DNA of 64,000 bases. It comes from Phlebotomus papatasi. Its lineage: Eukaryota > Arthropoda > Insecta > Diptera > Psychodidae. The notes below the pieces were generated by a model. It was given only the letters and a program-made list of their open reading frames with translations. It did not search any database and had not been told where the DNA came from. Of the stretch, positions 24,261-34,254 are shown in pieces. The translations under genes and the position numbers were made by a program. Every line of letters begins with the position of its first letter. Position 1 is the first letter of the stretch. The stretch lies in NCBI RefSeq assembly GCF_024763615.1, contig NC_077225.1, positions 4,836,001 through 4,900,000 on the forward strand, read 5' to 3'.

Positions 24261-25356
24261 TGCGTATTTGAAGCGTGTTTTTTGCCATTTTATACTTCGG
24301 CTAAATGTTTGTAGCACATTGTTTATCGTTTTACACTTGAATTTCACTTTTTTAAAGTATACTTTTTACCGTTTTGTGATTGATTCGTATATTTGTTCTA
24401 AAGATGTGTAGTATGACTTTAAAATATATAATTTTTCAAATTAAGTCGTCTAGAAAGTAGTATTTTTTGTTCATGGTTGCATATAGACCTTCATATACTT
24501 GAAATTCAATATATTATTGTCATAATGGAAGTTGGTTTTCTCCTAATATGTCCCATTTCATTTCATTTACAAACGATAATCCTTGTTATAAATTTAAAAT
24601 TATTAATCAGTACTCGGTAAAATATTATCCAGTAAATTCTCATAAATTTCATGAAATTTCATAAAATTTCATAAATTTCTTGAAAATTTCATTGCCATAA
24701 TGTCTTACTTTAGGAAATCAGTCAACACTCAATATTAGAAGTTGGTAAACACAACGTGTTTTTAAAATCACATTTGGATTTGTAGTATATATAAATGTCA
24801 AAAACGTGTCTATGACATTAAAGTGGCTTACATTGGTTTATAATTATTAAATAAACGATTGGTGTCATTGAAAAATAATACTTTGATAAAATTTGTCGAA
24901 AAAAGTAATTTTTTAAGCTTTAAATACATTTGACCTTGAAAAATGTCATGAAGGAATGTTTTAAGGTCATTGGTATGTATGGGCGAAATATCCGTCTGGA
25001 TAGTATCTACAACATATTTGACAATGAAAACTATCGGACGAGTAGTTTTCGAGATATCCCAAAAAAACATGTTTTTTAAGAGAAGGGGAGGGGTGGGGGG
25101 AAAATGAAGGTCATATTTAGATTCCTAAGGTCAACTTATAGGGGGGTCACCCGAAGACCCCAAGTCGATATTTCCAACCATGTGGCTTCTAGAGCCAAAA
25201 TAAAGATTTACCACCCCCGCAATACCCCCCTGTAACGGGTGACCCAATGAATTCCGAAATTAGTGACTATCACCATTGAATTTGTCGTGCCCCAATTAGC
25301 TTATAATGCAATGTCTTATAAGGGCCGGCTTCCGCACGGTTCGAGACCTTCCCTTG
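24261..25356 (-). repeat. Right unique arm of the giant palindrome
   Basis: Inverted copy of 13555-14640, ending in CCGTGCGG/GGTTCGAGACCTTCCCTTG-type sequence. It carries the mirrored box and C-rich tract near 25090-25172. Confidence 0.88.
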
Positions 25357-25712
25357 TGAGACACCGCCAACTTTTCATCCATGGATACCATGGCTGCGCG
25401 GCAGTGCTGCAGATTAGCTTGTATACAGCTAATTGTGTTCCAAATTGTGCCAGCTGTAAGATGCACATTAGGTGTTATTGGGGAATTAGCTTGACCACCG
25501 CTGGAGCATTCCCCTAATACACCAACGGTGGGTTCCTCAGAAATATTTTCGGCCCTGCCTTGCGATGCTGAGTACTGGGAGCTAATGATATTTGCTATTA
25601 AAGGCTCAAATTTTCCTGTTTGGTTACTCACTGTGTATGTCATTGTCGTAATTAGTCGCCCCCCGAAATGTCTCACGAATGTTTCAACCGTGTTTCGCGC
25701 CTCATGTTTCAT
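25357..25712 (-). pseudogene. Non-LTR element ORF2 start (endonuclease N-terminus)
   Basis: The minus strand reads CIQANLQHCRAAMVSMDEKL, the usual beginning of the APE endonuclease in this retrotransposon group. It then passes across the palindrome insertion into FQEPW at 13554 and below. The preceding 90 residues have no recognised motif. Sequence beyond about 25740 does not look like the element's ORF1 with confidence, so the 5' end is uncertain or truncated. Confidence 0.75.
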
Positions 25713-28700
25713 GTGTGTCTAGGGTGGAGAAAGACGCCAGAGGGTATGCAGAGAGGTGCAGGCCGAAGTGTCTGCCCAGAGGAACCAACATTGAAGGAAA
25801 AAGTCGCTTTTCTGCTTTTGTAGTGGTCGTCGCCAGGATTTGAAAAAAACGTCACCGAGATTGATTTTTAAAGCCAATTTATGAAGTTTAATTATTGAAA
25901 TTCCAATAAAAATTGGTGTAAACATAAAGAAAATAATTTTTAGAATTAGTTTAGTGACATAGAATTGGTTAAAAGGCGTGATTTGATAGTTAAAATAGGC
26001 TAAATATGGGTCACCCAGCGACTTTTGCAACATTTTAGAATTCTTTGAAAATTATGAAAATGACGTGAGAAATCGGTGATTTATGAATTAGAAAAGAAAA
26101 TTGGAGAGTTTTGGAAGCAATTGTGACTATTTATTTTTTATATTGTTCATGGAAAATCCTCAGGAAAATGTCTTGAAGAACTGCTTGCGTTGCTCGAAAA
26201 ATGCACCCAATACGGTTCAGTTGTCAAATAGAAGATGGCGGACAGTGCCCTTTAGGACATTTCTCTTGATGTTTTTCACGTAATTTTGCACGGAAGTAAG
26301 TGAATTTCCGCAGTAAGTTCATTACAAATTATTAAAGAATTGGCCAGTGAAGAGATTTGTGAGAAATTTCTGTGATTTTTCCTGTTTTTTTCTTGTGTTT
26401 TTTAGTGTGAAAATTGCCCTGCAAAAAGAGCATGCAAGCTACATTTTTCATTTGTTTTGGGACTCTTAGGGGTTTTTCTTAATCATCCTGGCATTCTAAC
26501 TTCTCTGGAGGGGGCCCTAGAAGTACTAGGTAGCCTCCCAGACAATCCGTGTGCTGTCTCGAAGCCCTCCGGACACTGAAATTCATTCCATTAGATCACC
26601 ATAAGTGTCATTGACTCGAAAAAAATCCTTTTTATCCTTCTAGAAAATGGATAAATCTCACATCCCTTACATTGTAAGGATTCTAGATTAGTTTCTTTTT
26701 CTATGTAAAGGAAGAAAAGAATAAAAATATTATAAGAAAGATTAATAATTTCCAATTTTCTATCAGTGTTCGTTAACGAACTATCTTTTGGTCTCAAAAA
26801 ACACGCAAGTTTTACAAATTTATCACAATTATCGCATTTTTTATATTTATTAGACCTCTTGCAACAAAATTAGGCAAGAAAAATTCCTCAATAATAATTA
26901 AAATTCTTAAAAACATTAAAAAATAAATGCAACATCAGCCACTTTTTTTAGTGTTGCCAGATGTGAATGCAAAAATGACTTTTTCCTTTAGTAGTGGTTC
27001 CTCTGGTCTGCCAAAGCAGCAAATCAGCCAACACACTCTCAAACTAACGGCACAATGTCTCTAACCACCCATTTTTAATCTATATCTATATCAACATCAT
27101 TATAAAATAAAATTATGGAATGACTCTTTTTCCTCATTTCCCATATAGTGGTAAAATGGTAATTTAAATCTTTGTGCGCATGATGGGTAGAATTGTTTGG
27201 TGTTAGTATGTCTCATCGCCCAACATTTTTACATTCATTTTTTCTCCCTGTAAAATATTTTCTTGACGGGTGAGAGTGAAGAAATTAGAGCCAACATTGC
27301 AGTGGAACATTGCACTGAATATGACGTCAGTGATCATACGGAACCCCGTGAATGAAAACATATGAGTACAAATCTCATACTCCTACAAGGCGTCGATTGT
27401 ATCTCTCCTCGATATGGAGAAATGTTGGTGAATACCACTTTACGTCATCGATTGTAGATCTGATCGAATTAAACATGTGCAAGTAAATTTAATTTGTCGA
27501 CTCAATAAACTATTTAAAAGACTAATATAAAACCATATCGATCATTAAAATATATATGGGGATTCTTTCTTCAAAATTATGCGGAGAGAAGAAAATTTAT
27601 GTAAATGGTGAATTAAATAACATTTTTGCTTTTAATTCTCTCGAGGGATCGTGAAGTCGATAGAAGAATATCACTTTTCCCATCTCATCTTCCTTGAATT
27701 CAACATCCTAGAATGAATCATGCCACAGCGCATAAAAATTGCACTCGTTGACAAATTCTCCCGATTCGACCTTTACATCCCTCACTCTTTTCCACACTTA
27801 CCCGTCCCCTCATTAGAAACGATCATATTTACGATAAGCACTCAGGAGTATACATATTAGGCCCTATCGATCAAGAGTTTGTATACCCCCACCCTCCTAA
27901 TATCTCAGGGCAAACATTATTGATCATCAATCATAAGCAACAGGGATTCATACCAACACGGCACATCTTTATGCATACATTATAAGAAAGAAAATGACAT
28001 CAGAGAAAAAGATGCATGCAAATTAAAATAGATGGAACATTCGAGAAAATCATTTAGATTTTACATAATAAATGATAGTCAGCATTAAAGAGAGGTAGTA
28101 GCATTAAATTATTGCATCAACAATAATGTTGCATCATGTTGCAAGAGGGATGGAGGTGACAACAAATTTAATATATCGTCAATCTAAGGTTATGGACCCC
28201 ACGGTAATGACGTCATGACAAGAACCTGCTCGTCAGTTTGTATTAGTTCCATACACACACCATACTACGTCACCGATTGTAACATTTCGGAGCCGTGACG
28301 CCAGAGCAGAGTTTATGTGTGTGAGTGCCTCACTAACACTACTACACACTCTTATTGTATTCAACCTCGATTTACACTACTCATATTAGAAATTTTTTTG
28401 CATGAGTAAGACCATCTTCAAACTAGAGGTTTAACTCAGTTCCCAAGGGTCTCAAAACCTTAAACAGCAACCGATTTTATTGATTTTTCAAAATGTAATA
28501 GGTCATTTGCCTTTAATAATCCAATCCTAAGTCAAAACTCGTCAAAATTCAAAAGATATTAGAGAAGTTAAGCCATATGGTTAAGCCTTAGGTCTGAAGC
28601 CCGTATACGAAGCCTAGATTATGTTGAGTTATGGGGGGATGAAAAAGACCGTAAATTCATATCTTACCGTTTGGTCCCTAACTGAAAAAAAGTGGATTAT

Positions 28701-28800
28701 ATAATTTCTCTATCTAGTTCGAACAATAATACTATACAAATTATTCCTTATATATTTCTTTAAGTCTCTAAATAAATTTCTCTCTTATAAATTTCTTAAA
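25713..28800. other. AT-rich sequence without recognisable genes
   Basis: The short open frames here (60-104 codons) have no recognised motif and biased, hydrophobic AT-rich composition. Two perfect CRE-like palindromes TGACGTCA occur at 27322-27329 and 28208-28215, and a phrase of the form TACGTCAYCGATTGTA occurs at 27441 and 28265. This may be unique host intergenic DNA. Nothing further can be supported. Confidence 0.5.
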
Positions 28801-28804
28801 TGAC

Positions 28805-29560
28805 TTACCCGGTATGACTCAAGTTTCGGCTATTGAGAATATCAAACGCATTGTTGAATACTCTCAAAAACTTGGATGTGCTCTCACTTTCTACAAACTG
28901 GGGAAGTTTCAAACGGGTCCGGCAGATATCAAGGGCATCGGCGACTGAATTGCTAAGCAATTGGGCGGCAAGCTGAATATTCATGATTCTGGAATCAAAA
29001 TTTATATGGTCTTCTTTCAATTTGTTGCCCAGATTAAGCCCTTCTGCTTCTTGCAATTCAACTAACTCCTTTATAAATCTGAAACTTATAAGATTGTCTT
29101 CACTGTCCCACATGTCATACGCTGCCAAGGTATTGCGAACTAATTTTAGCATATGAAATGGGTCAGGATAGACATAAATTTCTGATTCTGTGAAGCTGTT
29201 TGTATCAGTGTTGCCGAAGGCAAAAGAGTATGTGTCCTGGTTCTGATACAAATCCACTTCAAACTCTTTCATGGCTTTAAAATTGCCTTTTGCGCCATCA
29301 AGAGTCAAGCCAATTATGCGAATTTCACTGTTTTCGACTTCATGGATGATTTTTTCGATCAATCCTGATTTTTGGGGTGAATTTAACTTGTTGATTGGAA
29401 AATACGCAACTGGAATTTTCCATTTCAGATACACGGATACCACCATGAAAGCCAATATTTGTGTTGCGGGTGTTGTAACATCATTACTGGCTTCCAGAAC
29501 GGCATTGCTGAATTTGAGTGTAAATGTGTGTAGTGATCAGCAAATTATTATGAACTGTTG
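28805..29560 (-). pseudogene. P-element-like (THAP9-type) transposase fragment
   Basis: A 216-residue open stretch plus about 35 upstream codons in the same frame. Diagnostic segments are ILAFMVVSVYLKWKIPVAYF, LTLDGAKGNFKAM, the DPFHMLKLVRNTL motif of P-element transposases, and a C-terminal FLRVFNNAFDILNSRNLS. These correspond to the central RNase H-like catalytic and GTP-binding-insertion part of the P/THAP9 family, which cuts element ends. The THAP DNA-binding N-terminus and the C-terminal end are absent, so it is a truncated relic. No terminal repeats were found nearby. Confidence 0.8.
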
Positions 29561-29789
29561 TCACTACAATTTTATGTATTAAAAGAGAGGAGAAATAAAG
29601 GACATTGGGCAAAAATGTGTGGGAGTTGGTCTATGTGGCTACTACAGATGAGACTAGGTGCATTTTATAGGTAATGGTGTAAGATGAAAAGCTACCGAGA
29701 CTCAGGACGATATTCGCCAGGGAGTCCTTGCCAAAACGCCTTTATCCTTTCGAAAAAATACTACTTTGACATTGAATTACTGAACATCA

Positions 29790-30290
29790 GCAAAAGGGAT
29801 ATTCATGAAATTTGGTATGGAGTCAATGTATGACTTAAGCTATTTATCTATGGATTCTACTCCCTCCCCTACCCCTCCTTCCAGTAGCCTCCATACAAAA
29901 TGAGGACTTTTTTTCATTTCAACTTTCCTCTGAGAAGAAGTAGAAAGCTGAAACTTGGTATGGGATCAAAGTTTATGAAAGTTCCTTTACCATGTATATA
30001 GACTCCTCCTCCCTCCACTCCTTCTTGTAGCCCCTATACAAAATAATGACATTTTCCACTAAAACTCATCTGTAAAAAGAAGTAGAAATCAGTAACTTGG
30101 CATAGGATTAAGGGTAACAGAAGTCTCTTTAACCGTGTACATATACGTTTCCCTCTTCCTCTCCTTGCAGCAGTCCCCATTCCCCATACAAAATGAGGAT
30201 TTTTTCTACTATAACTGCTCTCTGAGAAAAGCTAGAAAGCTGAAACTTGGCATGGGAACAAGGTTTATGGAAGGCCATTCAGTCATATGA
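29790..30290 (+). repeat. Degenerate tandem repeat of about 145 bp, 3-4 copies
   Basis: The phrase TACAAAATGAGGACTTTTTT near 29896 recurs diverged near 30038 and 30187, with a GAAAGCTGAAACTTGGYATG phrase in each copy. Spacing is 142 and 149 bases. Non-coding and old. Confidence 0.75.
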
Positions 30291-31190
30291 AATCTAATTT
30301 TACGATTTCAAAAGAAAGAAAATAAATAAATAATTAAATCACAGTTTGAAAAATAAGTCAAAATATGTAATGATTCTACTAAAATCAATGAATACAACAA
30401 GGTCATATCTCTTTCTATAACACATTAAAAGTATCAGACATACAGATTATAAGATCATTAAAATCGGTTGAATAGTTTCGAAACTTAACACATTTATTTT
30501 TAATAGAATACTTTGATAACTTAGAGCACCCCTTGCGGTCGACTTGTGAACTTGTGTATACCGTCATTTTGTAGGATTTTTCGAGACCTTTCGATTGAGT
30601 ATTCACTGATTAAATTCTATTGATAAATTTCTTAAATATAGCGTTTAATGTTTTGACTTTGTCCCATCATGTTTCAATGTTCTCCTACGCAAGTTATGCA
30701 TTGTAAAGACATATGCTTTTATGTCCATTTCTATAATATGCAGTCATTTAATATATTTTATATTACAATTTATTCTTTCCCTTAGAAAAGACAGTATAAA
30801 TGCGCACATATCCTATAAGAGAATATTTTTCTGCTAAGAAAATTGTTATTTTGCTTTAGAAATTTTCCCCCATTGTTTAGAACTTTGGTCCCAGAACAAA
30901 AGTTATTACCTATATCATGGCCTATTCAATGACATAGGTCTTATTCGTGGTCGCACTATAGACCACTTTTGCCCATTGTCCTTTGGTCATTCAGTTTGGC
31001 GTTATCGAGGAAACAGAGTGTTTTATTAAACAATTTCTTTGCGCGCACCACATAGCGATCCTCGCCAATCGCGAATCGAGTAAAAAAGAGAAGTGAAGAA
31101 ATAATTATGACGGAAAATCTATGTAGAATTGGTGATATTGTATTGGTGTCAGGTACATCTGCGGACTTGGTCCCCGTGATCACATCTCAC
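30291..31190. other. AT-rich stretch, nothing recognised
   Basis: No coding motif or repeat with a clear unit. Small open frames on the minus strand (30415-30606, 30956-31183) have no recognisable features. Confidence 0.5.
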
Positions 31191-31199
31191 CACACAGAA

Positions 31200-31660
31200 A
31201 TGTGTTTGTGGGATGCGATCTTCCATCTTTTCTTAAGATGCGTGCTGCGCTGTTCCTGTTGGGCCTTGTGGAGTCCGGATGCCCTGCCTACCTGGCATCA
31301 TTTTTGACGACGGGGGGTTCGGCCAGGGTTCGGGGGCTAATAGTGCCACGAGCGCATTCTGATATTTTTTATCGAACACTCTTTGTGGAAGGAGTGAGTG
31401 TCTTCAACTCACTTCCTCGGGAGGCTCGTGCTTCTCGAGTGATTTTGAGAAGGCACTTCCAGGCTGCTCAGTAGTTTAAACTGTGCAGTTTGGAATTCTC
31501 TTCACTTTTCTTTAATTTCTAGTCAAATACTCTTTCCCTTTAAGTTTTTTTAAAGTTTTTTTTACTGCTTTTTCCTTAAAACTTCACTGCACATTTGTAA
31601 GAGGGATACACCCTAATTTGTGTGGTTTCCAATAAATTGAAATTGAAATTGAAATATTTG
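31200..31660 (+). pseudogene. 5'-truncated non-LTR retrotransposon tail
   Basis: The open frame 31202-31474 encodes the C-terminal tail found after RT in many non-LTR elements (LVESGCPAYLASFL, RVRGLIVPRAHS, LFVEGVSVFNSLPREAR). A 3' UTR follows, with AATAAA at 31631 and a short (TTGAAA)n tail at 31637-31655, which marks the 3' end. RT and endonuclease are absent through 5' truncation, the common outcome of target-primed insertion. Confidence 0.8.
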
Positions 31661-31680
31661 TGCACCTCAAGAACTAATAA

Positions 31681-31788
31681 ATTGAAGTTTTGTGTATATT
31701 TCTTGGAATCAGTGCTCTTGTTACTTTTGTATTATTGACCCTAAAAATATGCTACTGCAAAGGAGATCAGTTAGGAATAGATGCATAG
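31681..31788 (+). pseudogene. Remnant of small membrane ORF (sORF-A type)
   Basis: An open frame of 36 codons ending at TAG 31786-31788, with a hydrophobic segment (CIFLGISALVTFVLLTLKIC) and a short polar tail. Position, length of the hydrophobic run and tail resemble the 47-residue ORF at 56405-56548. Its 5' part is lost just after the (TTGAAA)n tail of the preceding non-LTR fragment. It is followed after 53 bases by the sORF-B homologue. Confidence 0.5.
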
Positions 31789-31841
31789 AAACATGAGTGA
31801 AATTGTGATAAAAAATTGTAATGAACATTAAAATCGCAATC

Positions 31842-32105
31842 ATGGGAAATAATCAAAGGATTGCCGATAAAGAGACAATAATTGTGAACAACAGTGATCA
31901 AGCTTCATCAGCACCATCATATAATCTCCAGGAATCTAAAGCATTTTTCGGGAGCCACATCCGACACCTCGAGACAATGTTTATAATAATTTTGACTATT
32001 ATTGTGGTGTACGGAGTCGTAAAAATCTATAAGAAATTTAAAAAAGACATGATGAAAAGTGTACGTGAAGAAGTTCTAAATTCGGTAAAAGTAACAAATG
32101 TTTAA
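31842..32105 (+). CDS. Small myristoylation-signal membrane protein (sORF-B type)
   Basis: 87 residues starting MGNNQR. I prefer this start over the upstream ATG at 31821 because Gly2 with following polar residues gives an N-myristoylation signal, as in the homologue at 56127-56387. It shares the acidic/hydrophobic KETIIVNN motif (KEEVIITQ in the other), a polar linker, one transmembrane segment (about residues 45-62), then a basic KIYKKFKK cluster. No retrotransposon gag or pol follows; 200 bases downstream is an AATA-rich tail. It may be a fragment of a Gypsy-1-like element or a separate gene of retroelement origin. Function unknown; a membrane-associated cytoplasmic tail is inferred. Confidence 0.55.
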   Translation: MGNNQRIADKETIIVNNSDQASSAPSYNLQESKAFFGSHIRHLETMFIIILTIIVVYGVVKIYKKFKKDMMKSVREEVLNSVKVTNV

Positions 32106-32352
32106 AAAAAAAATAATAATAATCCCAACCACCGTTAAATAAAAGTTTGTGAAAAAATGTAACGATAATGCAGTAAAAACTCTCCAACAATGTGTATAAT
32201 TAGTGATCAAAGTCAAATCATGTGCATTGACCCCAATAACCAATCTGGAGGTTGGTCACCAACGCTAAGACTGCGGTGGACGCAATACTGTACATTGTAG
32301 ATATTTTTGGAGAGTGAATAAATAAATAAATACATAAATAAATAAATAAATA
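32106..32352 (+). repeat. Non-coding tail with (AATA)n microsatellite
   Basis: After the small ORF come about 200 bases with inverted similarity (AAACTCTCCAACAATGTG near the start, ACATTGTAGATATTTTTGGA near the end), then (AATA)n at about 32317-32352. It could be the 3' end of a retroposed copy. Confidence 0.5.
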
Positions 32353-32596
32353 ATGAAAGAGACAATTTGGTGAAGACTTTGGACTAGTTACCAAATTTCG
32401 GCGTGCTCAAGTTAATGGATTGCTTATGCAAGAATTTTTGCTTTTCCTTTCGCAATAGCAAACTAAGCATCAATATTTTTGTTATTGACGTCAATTGATT
32501 TTATTGACGTATGATCATGAGTAAGAGTAACGACCTGAATGCCACGAAATTATGATCGATAACCAACAACCCTTTTATGAAGACAACAACAAAAAA

Positions 32597-32791
32597 TCAT
32601 CGGTTCCTGTAAAAATATGTGGAATGAATGCTGTTGATACACGGATTCACGGATGATACACGGATGCACGGATGATACGCAGATGCTGCATGATGATGTA
32701 TCAACGCAGATGCTGCTGTAGATGCTGCGCTGGAACTGCAGGCACAAACTACAATCAACAATCCCACCGATACTAAATCCATCGATTTCAT
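32597..32791 (-). CDS. Possible small secreted-peptide exon (weak)
   Basis: Using the second Met (32791), a minus-strand frame of 64 residues starts MKSMDLVSVGLLIVVCACSS, which has the charged start, hydrophobic core and small-residue end of a signal peptide. It then reads a His/Ala/Ser-rich segment. Part of the frame is a short imperfect repeat (CACGGATGATACACGGATGC), so it may be chance. No family recognised. Confidence 0.25.
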   Translation of the reverse strand: MKSMDLVSVGLLIVVCACSSSAASTAASALIHHHAASAYHPCIRVSSVNPCINSIHSTYFYRNR

Positions 32792-32949
32792 GTGAATATT
32801 TACCATTTTTGTAAATTATAATTTGTTATGAGATAATTTTAAAATATCATTCAGTATATCTAATTTTATAAAAATTATTTCTATGGAATCTCTAGATAAA
32901 TTAAAAGATTTAGAGATGCTTTTAAAAAAGAACTAGAATTTATCCTATC

Positions 32950-33372
32950 TCTCTCTTATGTCACCATTTCAAATTTGTGTAGATTTAGTCTGTGGAAGGA
33001 ATTCTTTCCACCAGATTTTGTCGAATTAAGGGAGAGCCTTCCTCCTGGTGGTGACCAAGACTGGAAGACATGGAAGTCTCTCAACCGTTTGAGCAGCTGC
33101 GTAGCGCGATCGAGAGACAAAAGGCGGCAATGGGGCTTCGTGGAATGTGACGTCACTTGTGACTGTGGGGTGGTTCAAACTACCCCACACTTGTGTGTTT
33201 GTCTTTGTCTCCTGCTTCTTGCGAGGTAGGGGACTTGATGTTGGTAACCCCGCATGCCATTGACATAGCCCGTTAGTGTGCAAGACATGTGTGAATTTTA
33301 TTAATATTAATAATTATATTATATTAACGATTATTAATATTAACGATTAATAATAATAATTATTATTATTCA
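32950..33372 (+). pseudogene. Second 5'-truncated non-LTR retrotransposon tail
   Basis: The frame 32975-33229 includes WKSLNRLSSCVARSRDKRRQ, WGF and CDCGVVQTTPHLCVC, the Cys-rich C-terminal module of many insect non-LTR polymerases (zinc-knuckle-like CxCG...H...C). A short 3' UTR is followed by a run of ATTAATAATTA-type repeats at 33298-33372, a plausible decayed (TAA)n tail. RT and upstream domains are missing. Confidence 0.75.
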
Positions 33373-34190
33373 TGTTGAGGTGGTCCTAGAAACAGGCCTG
33401 GGCACTGCAACTGATCAGTCTATTGTACCGACCCTCCTTGTTTGTTAGAACTCTATTTTGGCGCCCTTAACACTTTAAGGAAGATTGGGTCACACGTGAT
33501 CCATAGAGAAAATAATTTTTCTTGACTACCTGAGTTTACTTCTTTCTAATGTTTGTACCTAATCACAAAGCAGAAAGATATAGGAATCTAGGATATTTTT
33601 TGCAAGTCTCCAAATATTTGCTGTATAAAAAATATTACAGCTCAAAAATGACGAATTTTCACATTCGTGCTTGAATTTTAATATTTTTAATATTTCTAGT
33701 TTTTTTTTAAGCAAAAACCTCTTGGGAGAAAAAACTATAATAACTATACATAATATTTCTCAACAAAGTAAAAATTATAGTTTATTGGAATTTTCAGGAA
33801 AGCTTAATAATTTCCATGGGTCATATATGACCCAATCGTCCATAAAGGTAAAAAACACCGAATCTGTCACTAGTGGATTTTCCCAGATTTAAGGTTAGAA
33901 TGTTTCATGCTTTTGGTCATGTGTGCGAAAAATTCATGTAATATTGTGTAATATATCAGTAGTATAAATCGGGTATATATACAATAAGTGTGTGTCATAG
34001 TATAAGTGAGCCTTACACATACACATCCAGCACGCTCCACGCCCCCCTCCCTAGTTTGGTGAGTCAAAAACACATAGTCATATGATCTTTGATGATAATT
34101 AATCTCATACATTGCTATGCGTTATATATCAATAAATAATTTAAATGTTCAGTGATGTCAAAGTGTACAATTTGGTAGTTGCATTTAAAT
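33373..34190. other. AT-rich stretch, nothing recognised
   Basis: Two weak open frames (33671-33892 plus, 33870-34112 minus) lack any motif. No repeat structure stands out. Confidence 0.5.
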
Positions 34191-34254
34191 TTTAACTGCT
34201 CGAACTCCAAGAGAGAGCAGTTTTCACAATCGACTTTTTTTTCAATTTTGCAAC

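Larger units (their letters stand above)
13555..25356. mobile_element. 11.8 kb giant palindromic element carrying a 41 bp satellite
   Basis: Starts CAAGGGAAGGTCTCGAACCG and ends with its exact complement; TGA is duplicated outside (13552-13554, 25357-25359). It has about 1.1 kb of non-repetitive arm at each end, nearly identical when inverted, and between them two arrays of the same 41 bp repeat in opposite orientation meeting near 19385. Removing the element and one TGA rejoins the non-LTR endonuclease in frame. No transposase is visible. An 80-codon open frame in each arm (13841-14083 plus; 24828-25070 minus) is mirrored with one substitution, but looks like chance coding in conserved arms. 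The structure resembles fold-back elements, but the 3-base duplication differs from the 9 bp of Drosophila FB. Confidence 0.85.

Noticed and set aside
25719..26033. 104-residue minus ORF as non-LTR ORF1 (gag) C-terminus
   Set aside because: Expected CCHC knuckles could not be read in any frame; most of it is hydrophobic AT-rich sequence.
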